Below, in pieces: positions 1 through 12,050 of a stretch of 64,000 nucleotides of DNA. A program made the translations under genes and the position numbers. The notes under the pieces were generated by a model, which was given only the letters and a program-made list of their open reading frames with translations, did not search any database and was not told where the DNA came from. Every line of letters starts with the position of its first letter. Position 1 is the stretch's first letter. The DNA comes from Todiramphus chloris collaris (Eukaryota > Chordata > Aves > Coraciiformes > Alcedinidae), in the NCBI GenBank assembly GCA_025345505.1, contig JANVCC010000130.1, forward strand, positions 3,384,453-3,448,452, written 5' to 3'.

Positions 1-1124
1 TCATGCAAATGACCACATTTCCACAGTGTAAAAGTACTGTGTCATGGCAAAGGCCATAATGGTCCACACTTGTGAACTTCAGCTTATGGCTAATGAAATA
101 AAAGCAAACAGAGCTCCATCATGGTGCTTCATTTTACATAAGGTAAGGACATGCACACAAGAGAGTTACAGATGAGTGACAACTCACTAGGCTAGCAGAA
201 GTTGATCATGTGCCTGAAAATGGAGATTTTTATGAGGAATCTCATTTTTCTACTCTAATTTGTATCTATTGCCACTGCTTTGTTCAGTCATGGTCTTACT
301 TCATGAGTGATCCCATCAGGCTTAAGTGCAAATTTTGCCCCCATTAGAGCAAAATATGCAAAATACAAGCAGAACAATGAAAAAAAAAATAAAGAAAAGA
401 AAAAGAAAGAAACCATGTTGCTGGGCTCCTATGGAGCAAGTAAAATTGCTTACACAGAAGGTAAGACAAGATGCCCTGATGATTCCTAATGGCCTTACAA
501 TCCATGAGACCTGAACACCTCAAAGGGATAAGAAAGATAAAAAAAATCAAAAAGGAATATAGGACTTCACTCATTAGTCTTGAGAAGTTTAATGCGCTTT
601 TATATTTGGATGACAATAACTTCCCATGTGGCCATCAGATAAAACCCACCAACTATTTTTTGCTACAGTGAAGGCTGGATGTAGCCTAGAGTACCTTGTA
701 TGGGCTCTGGCAGTGAAAGTGTGAAACTGACTTTTTTTTCATCACTTTTGATACATCTTTCATAGAAGCCAGAAAATAGTAGTGGGAATAGGAGTAAAAA
801 AAGCAGTCTCACCTTCCTTTGGCCACAGCAGAAATTAATTGTTCATCAATTCCTTGATGATGGAGGTGAGCTTAATGAAAATAATTTTTGCTACTTACAT
901 TCATAGTAATAAGTGCAAGGGCCAGAGATTTAGAATGAAAAAAGTTAACAAGTGAGAAGGCTTCTAGGTATATATTTTTGAGTGTATATATATATGTGTG
1001 TGTGTTTGTATATATATATATATATATATAGTATTGGAATTAGGGCTACAGCTACTTTATGGAAGAGGATAGCATTAGACCCAAACAACACACCCTTAGA
1101 TGCTGTTTTTGAGAAGACTCACTC
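1..1124. other. Unannotated non-coding stretch
   Basis: AT-rich sequence without a recognisable gene or repeat apart from the TA/TG microsatellite near 983-1030. The only open frames are short and lysine- or phenylalanine-rich because of A/T runs; they overlap each other on both strands and match no family I know. Confidence 0.6.
983..1030. repeat. TA/TG microsatellite
   Basis: A compound simple repeat: a TATATA stretch, then TGTGTGTGTG, then about eleven TA units. It is probably length-polymorphic. No function is evident. Confidence 0.9.
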
Positions 1125-1129
1125 TGTGC

Positions 1130-1782
1130 TGTCCTGGTTTGAGTTAGAACAGAACTAATTCTGTTCAGGGATTTTACTTTTCAGCTCAGTTTCTTCTAAT
1201 TAACTGCACTTTCTGAAGTTAATGGCATATTTTCACAGTGTCTGCTTCTAGCAGTAATAATGCTCATGTTTAGAGTTACTGTCAAAGCTTGTTGTGCAGA
1301 CGAAAGTCACTGCTAAATCATGTACCATGTTGAGGGTGCAGAAAGTAAAAGGCTGCACCTGTGGGTAGGAGTGGACAGGAGACCCTTAATGGACCAATGA
1401 GGTATTCCAGGAGGCGTCTGAGGACTCCATCCATTCTGCCTTCAATTCCAATCTGTGTGTCCCTGTATCCAGTTCCAGAATGCATCTCCAGAATACAGTT
1501 CCTGTCTGCTACTGAGTCCAGTCTGAGACTTCCCCAGTGCCTGCTCCACAGCATCAGTGGTGTCAGTGACATAATTGCCATCAGGGGGGTTTGGTTTCAA
1601 TATCGGTCTTGTACATATTTTTATATGTGCCATATTATTGTTATAATTCTCATTAAAGGTGTTTTAGTTTTCTAATCCATAACTCTCTCTCCCTTATTCT
1701 CTTCCCCTTTGGGAAGGAAGAAAGGTTAACAGAAAGCATCTGTTATAGGTCTAGTGGATGGGCCTGACCCTAAACCTTGACA
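1130..1782 (+). mobile_element. Solo LTR, ERVL-like endogenous retrovirus
   Basis: The element begins TGTCCTGGTTTGAG and ends CTTGACA, so it has the TG...CA termini of a retroviral LTR. It is flanked by a perfect 5-bp direct repeat, TGTGC (1125-1129 and 1783-1787), the target duplication length expected for ERVL-type integration. The start resembles the TGTCCTGG start of avian ERVL LTRs. The 3' part has the AT-rich tract near 1608-1660 and the CCCTTTGGGAAGG segment near 1705-1720. No internal retroviral sequence lies beside it, so this is a solo LTR left by recombination between two LTRs. Short open frames inside it (for example 1361-1675) are chance. Boundaries are read directly from the sequence; the family name is inferred from remembered similarity. 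Confidence 0.85.
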
Positions 1783-1787
1783 TGTGC

Positions 1788-4700
1788 TTACTTCTAGGAT
1801 AAGTCTGCTAAGTTCAGGTGAGCGATAATTGCATAGAATATACTAAAAGGTAGAGACTAGAGGTGTATGTCTTCACTCCTTGAATTTATGCCTTATGAAT
1901 CAACTAAAATAAATCTTTAAAAAACTTTGCATTGTGTTAACACAAACTTTCTAACCTGGGTATCTTTACCAGGTGGATTCAGGAACTTCTGTTCCATTGA
2001 CTCTCAATAAAGCTTAAACTCTTAAGTCCCTGTTATTTTGAAAATGGAAATTAAATCCAGATCCTAAAATACATTTAGCCCTGTAACTCCTATTAATTTG
2101 AACTGAAATGCCTTTGAGGACATGAACTCTAAATCTAAGTAAGCATATGTGAAAATGTTGTTCTAAACATCTAGCATTAGGGACATACCCCCAGCTGAAA
2201 GTTAATTCAGATTAAAGTAGCATGTACGTTTGAAGTGTAGGAAACATTCTTGAGTAAAATTGTGAATACAAGCACATGATCCGCCACCAGCAACCTGTGA
2301 TAGTTTAACAAGTCACTGACTTTTGGTCAAGCCACACTAAATCTCTGTGCTCTTGCTGCTTGTAAGGTAATGAGGCTTAATATTGAGCATCAGTTGATGA
2401 TATGAAAACGAGTGGGTTTCCACCCATAACCTGTATGTGGACGTGCTTACTCAGTGTTCACAAATAGTGCTTTACTTCCATTCAGTTAAATCCACTGCCC
2501 AAGCAGATTACATTAAAATGAAGCAAGGCATTGTTACTCTTGAGCAGGTCTGTATCTAAATCAATTGTTCAGGTAAAACTAGGCAGTGTAGTGTGGCATC
2601 TAGGCTGACTTAGATTTCTTCTATAGCCTGTAAAAGTGGTGGAGAGATACAGCCATGCCCAAAGGCAATTCATCCTGTTCTAAGACAGCATCTAGGAGAG
2701 TCTCTATTGGCTGGAGAGCAAATCTAGTCAACCAGGCTGCAGAAATCACTGTTTAGAAGGCAGGGGTAAGAAAGATTAATTGTCTCTCACATGTCCAAAT
2801 ATAGAGCCGTTCAGAAATTGTGGAATAGGTTTTCCTGAGTAATTCCATGCACAGGGTAGAGTTAAATCTTCATAAACTAACCACAGTGATATGTGGAACA
2901 CCTGATATGACATCCAGTGGGGTTTTTTTAAATCTAAAATCCTGAAAAGATAAAAAAAGAAAAGATAACTATTTGTGGTGCTGTTGTCTACTATGTAATA
3001 TTTCAGGAATTAAAATAAATGAAGTTTTAAAAAATTTCTCAGTTTGGGCTCTAGTGCTTACTTCCAGGAAAGTTCAACATTTTTATTGTAATGCAAATAT
3101 TAGGATGGGGAAGATGAGACATGCTAGGTATATCTCTCCATGGTTTTCTTGCACACCAAAACACTACATTCTGGGGTGGAGTTTCTGAAAAGGTGGCTAA
3201 AAATATCATCTTACGAAATAATTTATTTATGATATTTTCTCATTTACATAGTGTTGTATCTCATGCTTCAGGCTATGAGCCTACAAATAAATCCATGGGA
3301 GTAAATTTAGTTTACTGAAATGTCTTGTCTGAGTCGTGATTTTCATCCTGGAATGATCCACACATATAAGTTACCTAACTGAAAAGTATGTCTTTCATTA
3401 GGAGTTAAGAAAGTTTAAAAGCTCTAGAGTTAAGGACTTCGCTTGAAGGGTCAAACAAATACTTAAACTCTAGCCACAGTTCATTACAATTGCTGTCTTT
3501 TTGCCACCATGTGAAAAACAAAAGTCAGTTCTTTTAAATTCTGCTCATCAACATGCAATGCAAGATGGAATTAATCTTAATTTTATTACTAAAAAATCAG
3601 CATTGTTTAATGTTATGGAACTGCACTGAATTTCACAGTGACTCAATATCTTCTGTTACATGATCTTGGAGCAGTTAGGAAGCAATTTAATGCACTTGGC
3701 CAGTTGCATTGTGCTGTGTATGAAAGGCCAGAACTGTTTCTGACCCTGTGCTGGTGACATTCAACCTTCCTTTTATTGGGTTAATAAAAAGATAAATATT
3801 GTCAATGGCTCTAAAAGCATTCATTCCTTTTTTAAAGTCCACTTACTGCATTTGGTTTGCTGACCTTGTATAGCAATAAGGTAACTCTACAGATTATTAA
3901 TTATTATTAGGAAACCTTTGCATATGATTGCAGAGGTGTGAATAATGCCTCACAGATAAGAAAAACACAAGGAGTGAGATTCTGGCACCATGATTTCTAT
4001 TCTTTTTTCTCTCCTGTTGTGTTGTGGGAAATACCTGGCAGGGAGGGAGACAATATCCATTTAGGCTTCACAGTGTTGACTGCCATCACTCTAGCTTTGG
4101 GAAAGTACCTGCCTCTGTTAGCATGTGTGGGGCACACATGATGACTGCACAGACTGTATGCTGGCTCCACTTGCAATGGCAATTTAAGGTGCTCTAGCTG
4201 ATACCAAGGGACAAGTTCTGGCTCAACACAGCACCAAAGGTGGATGAGTAGATGTGGGATGAAACTTGCTGTGCCAGCTGTTGGGGATCTACATTGGGCC
4301 AGGATAAGTGAGAGGAACCCTGGGAGCAACAATCTCATGCAACAGATTTTGTAACAGCATGAAGGTTGGAAGATGCCTATGCTGGAGAGTGTGGAAAATC
4401 AAACTACCTTTATAGGGGAAGGTTGGGCACATTGAAGTCCTGGGAATGTTTAAACCTACACGGTCCTTCCCTGCATTATGTGGGCTCACTGTCTAACAGT
4501 TCTGTAAGCTCTTCAGCAGATTCTGGGATCATAGACTTTTCTCATTAACCAGACATGCACCAAGGGGTACTCTGGGTTAGTGGCAGTCATATGGACTCTG
4601 CGTGACTTTCCTCTACTATCCACTTCCAAGCCAAGCTGAGGAAGCCCACAGTGAAGGACCTGACTAACCCTCTGGTGTTCAAGGCTTTCCACTGGGGTAC

Positions 4701-7700
4701 TGGGTACTCCAGGGTTGAGCAAGGAACCAGCCTATATGGTTCATACCATCTCTTGGAGCAGACCACACTGATACCATCCAGTTACCTTGAAGTTACACTA
4801 AGCTCAAAGCAGGTCTTGAAGGCAAAAAAAAGTAAAAAAAAAAAAAATTATTGACAAAATCCAAAATAGACACTACAGTCACAAAGATTTATAAAGAAGC
4901 GGGATGACAAAATGGAAAGAAAATGACAATGAATCTACTTATCCCAAGATTAAATCTGCAGGCTGATCTCTTCCTTTGTATTGAGTTGACAAGCTGTTAG
5001 ACACTTATTTAACCCACGTGGTTAGAGAATCAGTCCTTGGGGACAATCTACATCCTAACTTGCATTTATAGAAGATATCCTTGAGCTACAAAAGTATGTT
5101 AGATTTTCTATCTAATTATTCCCTTCAGGTTTTCTTGTAGCTACATGCATATTCTTAACTCCCTTTCTCTCTTCATTTCCTCCCCTCAAAGATTATTGAT
5201 CATTAATTTATTTTATTTCATATAAATACGTAAAATGCATTTTATACAAACAGACTTTTTTTTCTGTTCCTTATTGAGCCTGAACATAAGATTATCCAAT
5301 TACAGAGAGGTGATGGCAAGTCTAGATGATTGATTTCCACCTCTGTTTTTATGGGATAAGGAATAGACTCACTTCCTCATTTATCTTTTATTCTGGTGGT
5401 TGGGCTAGAATAGCAGCACCTTTTCTTTTGGTTCAGTTCATGAGAAAAATGAGAGTTTGTGTCTACTGTATCCCTGTTAACATGACCTACAAGTTTGTGG
5501 CCAGCTCACTACAGAATGAGGGCTCACCACTGCTGCTCAACCCACAGTTCCCCTCTGGTGCCCCTTTACCCTGTCTCTAGCCTGCAGTAGTCCCCTACAA
5601 CAAATGTGAGCTTAGCACTGCAGATTACACGCTTGTTTAGAGCGTGGACACATGGTATGGCTTGCCGGATCATCCCTAGTTTAGATACTGCCTGTGATGA
5701 TATGACCTGGAAAACAAGTTATGAATTTCCTTCCTTTCAGTGAGCTACTGTATATCATCCCTTTGTTTTGGAGCTTGTTAGAGACATATTTGTTGCCACA
5801 TCTAGAGAAGAGAATAGGGAGGTAAAATAGTATATGCCAACTCATTGTATGGAAGCTTCCAAATCAGCTTAAGGAGGAAAGGCTCCAGGGCTCTGTTCAT
5901 TTCTCTCACTGCAGACATCTAAAGCTATCTGAGATACTTTAGAATTTCTGCCTGGCTTCCAGCTGCTGCTTCAGAGTGTCCCATAGGTCCTGTGCCATGT
6001 TTGCCAGCCCTCTGTGAATGTTTCAGATACTCCTGGGGCATTTCAAATGTTCTCGAATGCTTAAGCTCAGGGGGAGCGTATCTATCTAGTGTTCAATATC
6101 TATCATCACATGCATTCACTCAGAACAATGGTTTTATTATCTGTATGCCCCTCTCATCCCTGTTATTCTGCTGTTAGCCAAGGACCTTCACTAAGATCAG
6201 AGGCTCTGTGTGTCAGGAGCTTTGCACAAAGCTAATAAGAAACAGTCCTTAGCTCAAAAGGATGGGGGAAAAAAAAAAAGGTGACATCTTCCCCAAGCTT
6301 ACACAAGGGATCTCTTGCAGTAAAAGGAATCAAATTCACATCTTCTGAATGCAAACACAGTCCAGACTGTCCTTTTGCAGGGTCCTTTTGCAATATTTGC
6401 TTTATCTTGTCTGCAAGAAGTCTAACACCTTGTGACCCAGCAGGGCTGATGAAGGAGGGCTGAGTCTGGTTCTGTAAAACATAAGTTGAATTAAGACAAA
6501 ATCAGTCCTGAAATGCAATCATCCTCTTTTGTTCCTTGAAATATCTCTACTCTCCCTGCCTTTCCCTACCTTCATTTCATGCCATTTGGAGTAAGATTTA
6601 TTTTGAAGCAGAAGTAGTGAGTTATGGTCACAGCGCTGCAGCCTCTCAGACCCTATATATATCACAGAAAGCTCTTTACCAACAATATATTGCTGAGAGT
6701 ATTTTTGCAAAAACTGCAGCTACTCCATGGGGATTTCTTCTCATTACCACAATGGAAGAAACAGTCCAATGTTATGGTGCTTGTGTAGGTGTGTATCTCT
6801 TCTTGCTGCTTCTACTCATTCTGTTCAGACTGGAGGATATATTTTTGGGACCTAATGGGCATTAAATGGAGTGGATTTCTTGACAATGACTCATATTCCC
6901 TGCCAAGCAGTAATTTTGAACTGAAGGATTTTTTTTTTTTTTGTTCTCTGAGAACCATTGAAGAAACAGCCCAACCCTAAATCTCATATAACTTTGAAGA
7001 GTCCCTCTTGAATGCCCCCGATGTACCTTTGTGCCTTACTTAAGGTAGAACTCCTACTGATTCACTTCCCAGTTTCACAAGGGAAAAAAGATGATGCATA
7101 AGATACTGTTGGGCAATTGTGAGATTCAGGTTTAATGCTGTGACCGATAGGGTTGCCTATCCACTGGCAACCACTGTGTCCTGCATCATCTGGCTTTTGT
7201 GGCACAGAAAATCAAGCTTTAGGAAGAGTGGCTTTCTCTGAGGGTCTGAACTTGCTTCACGTCAGGTCAGGTACTCGTATGAACTGGTAGCATTAGCTGA
7301 GCACCACGGGGTAAGGACCTTGCCCAGCAGAAACATTCCTGGCACCCAAACCCATCACACCCATCACCATGTAGCATGCTATGTGTAAGAACCATGGGAC
7401 ATAGATATTTCATCTTGGTCTGTTGTTAACTTTTCCCCTGCCTGCTGGCTGTAAGCCTCCTGCAGGATTACATTGACAGCAATGCTGGTCAGACAGCTGT
7501 TTGCTGTGTTTGGATGGCACAACCTTAGTGCAGGAGCAAGCCTGTGCTCTACTCTTTTCAATGATGAAGCTCTGCATGCTTCTGTTTCCATTTCCCTGTC
7601 CAACTATGGGCTCAGAGACATGGCCTTTATCTTCCACTCATTCGTGCCTAGGAGGTATTCATGCACAGGTCTAGCCATGCAGCATGTCCAGCTGATCACT

Positions 7701-10080
7701 TCCATAGTGAGAAGGAAAGAGGCTGAAAAAGAGAAAGGAACAGATTTAGTTTACTGGGGAGATGTGGAGAAAATGCTTCAGAGAATTGTGGACACAGGTA
7801 ACAATGGCCCAGAAAATAGAATTTTAAAGTATGAGACACTTCTGTCTTGTACTGTGCAAACCAAGACTTTTCTTACTTTTTGCAGGCTGCAGAAGAGTGT
7901 TAAATCACATCCTGAGTTTTTAGCTACTGCCAACTAACCACGCATCTTGCTTCATTTATGATTAGCTAGCAGCATTTGAAATGTTCTGAAAGGTTCTTCT
8001 TCCCCATGTTGAGAAGAAACAGAGACAGGGAATACCTTCGAGAGTAGCAATATAATGCCAAACCTTTTACCTCCACTTTGTTCTATCACCCCTTGTAGCT
8101 ATCTCAGTACTGCAAAGGGTAGGAGTCAGTGCCAGTTGCACACTGGCTTGCATTACTCTAGTCAAATTTGCAGCAGAAAGGCATCCTTGCTACAAAAGAC
8201 AATGATGCAGATTGCGTTTCTGCTGAGTTCTCAGCAGAAAGAATCTGGTTTTGTAGCCCACTCATTCTGAGAGGTGGTCTGATCAATGAGATATTGCTGG
8301 GAAGTGCTGACAAAAGAATTTTTGTGCAGCATAATGGAAGGTACTCTGTGGACACAGTAATTAGCCTGACATCTTCACCAGCATATGACTGCCTAGAAAG
8401 CACATTTCCAAAAGAGTTTGGCTGTATGTGCATTGTAGCCTTATGAAGTTCTGGCTATATGTTGTAGTATTTCAGTGGGAAGATAACCTACTTTGGAAAA
8501 AAATCTTGTCATATAGACTTATCTTTTTGAGTATTTGATTATGGCTCTTAGAAATATGTGTAAGTAAAGAAAAAAAGAAAGAGGGGGTGGGGGGAAGGTT
8601 GTCTGATGCTACTGCATATCTGGAGAATGCCCAGCAGGGAGTCACAGAAAGATGCAAATCAAATTCTTTTAAAAAAAAGCCAAAACTCAGAAGAAAGATA
8701 TTAATAATTGCAAACCAACCTCAAAAAGCCAAATTGAAAAATCAACCAACTGCAAATCAATTACATACAAATGGATAAAGGAGAGACAGAAAGATACTTG
8801 TCGGCTGGTTGCTTTGTTTTGCTTTACTGTCTCCTGTTGCAGTGGATATGACATGCACATTAGCCCCAGATGAATTCATAATGATCAAGAAAGTCATTAC
8901 ATGATATGACAAATAAATTATTAATGACAGAGCACAGAGTAGAAAGTGTCCCCTGAGCCAAACAGTGGGCGAGAGGTTCAGCATGCTGCATTGCCAGGAG
9001 GGAACAGAAGTTCAGTTACTGGTCCCAGTCTCTTGGTCCCCAGAGATAAGGAGGGATAATGACCCAACATTGCTTAGTTAGAGTCTGCAAGGAAGGCATC
9101 TCTTGCCACCATTGTTTTTCTGCCTAACTGAATACTGGAATTTTGTGGATTCAACTAGTGTTTGCATCTTCACGATTCAGACAAATGCCTTTGGGTTGTA
9201 CTGTAACACACAGAGGAAAATGATGGGACGGGAGCTCTGAGCTCATTAGTAGACACTCAGGCACACTAGAGAAGACAACTCAAACAAAGATAACTGTGTG
9301 TCAACCACAACCTGGAAGAAAAGTAGATGTTATGAAATGAGCAATTGGTTATCTGCTGCAGTGATTCATGTCCTTCATGGGATAGAAGAGTTATGACAGC
9401 TCTCACTTGCTCCCACTCACTAGAGTTAGCTCAGGAAATGTTCCCGATACCCATCAGGCAATAAATGCAGGTCCATTTGCAAAACAAGCAAGGATTTGTA
9501 GAAGGCTGGCAGAGACAAGTCTGAGAGTTTTATTTTGTTCCAAGCACCAATGTGTTTTCCTCCTTGGGTGAGACCTCTCTCCTTCCCCTTCCTACAGGAA
9601 AAACTTAGGGGTGTTTGGAGAACTTAGGGAACAACAGGGGGAGTTAAGTGCTTTGGAATTCCTTGTTGAAGAAGTTTCTGCTGGGACATCCTTTCTGCTT
9701 TCAACAGTGGTTGTGTAAGACAAGGAAAATAACAGTTGCTGACATCCCACAGTTTCCCTCTCATGTGCATTGGACTTCCTAGAGTCCTGTGTCAGGAAAC
9801 AGTTTAGGGTAATTATTTTAATTTATATCTCATCTCTTTGTTCTGTAAGGATTCCTGAGGTTTAGGTTTTCTGAATTCTCTGAGCAAATAAATGTTTTGG
9901 CTTTTTCTCTTCTCCCATTAGATCTGAAAAAAAAAACAAAACACAAAACAAACAAACAAACAAAAACCCCCTCACCGAGACTGTAATACATGGGTTCCAG
10001 TAGGTAGCAAAGGCACTCTGTTAAATTTCCTTTCCCTTTTCCAGGGAAGGAAAAAAAAAAAAGGAAAATGCTGTGTAAGG
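1788..10080. other. Long unannotated non-coding region
   Basis: About 8.3 kb in which I recognise no gene or clear transposon. Open frames are short and unrelated to known families. The longest, 7473-7937 (+, 154 codons), has no recognisable motif and no codon or splice context that supports it. At 8158-8446 both strands are open for about 90 codons, which is unusual but unassigned. Short homopolymers occur at 4838-4850 (A) and 6929-6942 (T). An A/C-rich tract lies at 9928-9966. Confidence 0.5.
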
Positions 10081-10094
10081 GAAAATGCAAGAGA

Positions 10095-10288
10095 GGGGGG
10101 GAAGGGAAGGGAAGGGAAGGGAAGGGAAGGGAAGGGANNNNNNNNNNNNNNNNNNNNNNNNNNNNNNNNNNNNNNNNNNNNNNNNNNNNNNNNNNNNNNN
10201 NNNNNNNNNNNNNNNNNNNNNNNNNNNNNNNNNNNNNGGGAAGGGAAGGGAAGGGAAGGGAAGGGAAGGGAAGGGAAGGGAAGGGGGG
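10095..10288 (+). repeat. (GGGAA)n microsatellite around a gap
   Basis: Pure tandem GGGAA units lie on both sides of the N run: about 9 units from 10095 to 10137 and about 10 units from 10238 to 10288. The G-rich strand is the plus strand. Runs of GGG spaced by AA fit the pattern for intramolecular G-quadruplex formation, and the repeat plainly continues through the unsequenced part. All open frames over this interval are repeat artefacts. Confidence 0.95.
10138..10237. other. Assembly gap, exactly 100 N
   Basis: There are 100 consecutive N bases with the same pentanucleotide repeat on both sides. Exactly 100 N is a common placeholder for a gap of unknown size, so the true repeat length is not known. 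Confidence 0.98.
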
Positions 10289-12012
10289 AAACCACACACA
10301 TACAGAAGGATAACGGAATGGGGATGGGATGGCATGGCCTCGGTGTGCTGATGCAGGATGAGAACTGTGGAGGAGCAGGGCTGCTTCTGTGCCTCAAAGT
10401 CCTAAATGAAGGGACTTGCATGTTTCACTTCTCTTTGAGAGAACAGCAGCAGTTCTGTTATCAGTTAGCTCGATACAAACATACTGTCAAAGCAATATTT
10501 GTGCTCATGGAAAAACCCCACCTGCCGATGGTTGCAGTTGTTTTTAAACAGGGCTCTGTTTCATTGGCTTGAAGGCTGGACTCGTCATGGAGGGATGGCA
10601 CAGGCAGGGAAGATTCAATTCAAAGGCAGAGGTGTCTCTCACTCCTCCAACTTGCACCTGGCTCAACCTGCAGGAAACAGTGTGACCTGGGGTCACAGGC
10701 AGCTCCCCCATTGCTCCCTCAGATGAGAGGCCTGCACCCCAGAGAGTTAGAGCTCAGTAAAGAGAAGCTTTGCTTTGTTTAATTTGCACCCTGCTGACAT
10801 TAATGAGCACATAATTTTCATAGAGCATTTGCCTCCCTGGCCTCCAAACCATCTCTGGGGTGGAGGTACATGATGTGCATGGTGAATCACACGTCCCCTG
10901 GTGTCACAGAGGGGGGCATAGTCAGCCCAAGCAGCGGGTGGGTGAAATCCAAACAGGGGGAAAAAGGGCAGCATTGTTCAAGTGAAGACTTCTGCGATGT
11001 GGCTACCACTGGTGTCAGCTCAGAAGTACAGCTCTGTCGAGAGAGGAGGGCAGAGGGTGTGCAGCTACTCCCTCGTCTTGGCATCTCAAGAGAGCAGGCA
11101 ACACAAATAGGGGCAGTGGCTCCTCAGAAACCTCTGTGCTATCCCACAAATCCAGCCTGGTGTGTGGCTTCTCTTGCATGATAAAGCAGCAGACTAACTA
11201 CTGTGATGTTTCCCCTGGCTTTTACACCAGCTGTGGGTGGGCAAGAGACATCACCAAACCCTGGCAGAACTCTTTCCTGTCTGCACTCCCACCTCCACAT
11301 AGCAACAAGAAAGGCAGGGCTGGAGCAGGGCTGACTGTGCAGATTTGAAGCCCAAATGCCAAGAGGTTTCCTGGGACCCATGTGAGCATTTACCCCCATA
11401 AAAGGGCCTCATAGCTCACATCTCACACATGATACATTTTTTCAGGAAGGAAGACACCAGACACAGGCACTTACAAGGTGTACTGGGTGGCTGAAGAAAC
11501 TTCAGGAGATGTGAAACATCACTTTTCCATTCTGTCCTTAATTCTGTTGCTGATGTTCCTTGGTGCCATCTTGCAAGGACCTGCTGGTTCTATCTCAGTT
11601 GTCCTGGAAAGGATTTGAAGGAACACACCAGGAAGGTGTCAAGGACAAAATAGATGAGACGCCTTCAGTCTTTGCATTGCAGCTAAGGGTCTTTCAAGTC
11701 AGGGAGGGTGACACAGGAGCTAGGTTGGTCCCACAACGCTCCTGGGAAACTTAAAGGGACAACCCTGTGCTCCAAAGCTCTCGAGAAACCTGCTGCTGGA
11801 GACCTGGAGGAGTTCGAAGGATCCAGCAGGGCAGAGACAGGAGCCCCATTTTATCAACGGCAGCCAGTCCTGCAGGGTTGCAGGAGACATTCAGAGTTAC
11901 TACCAGTCAGTTCAAGAGGGAGCAGCAGGCAGCCTTTTTACTGCCTTTCATCTGGAGCTGTTTTGGTATTTGTATTTGTTTCTTCATTTTCTTTATGTCT
12001 TTCTCCCCATTA

Positions 12013-12050
<38 letters not shown>

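Noticed and set aside
1318-1675. Open frames of 87 (minus) and 104 (plus) codons
   Set aside because: They lie wholly inside the solo LTR, overlap antisense to each other and carry no known motif.
9830-10421. Several overlapping frames of 80-155 codons on both strands around the N run
   Set aside because: They are translations of the GGGAA/TTCCC repeat and of N bases, not genes.
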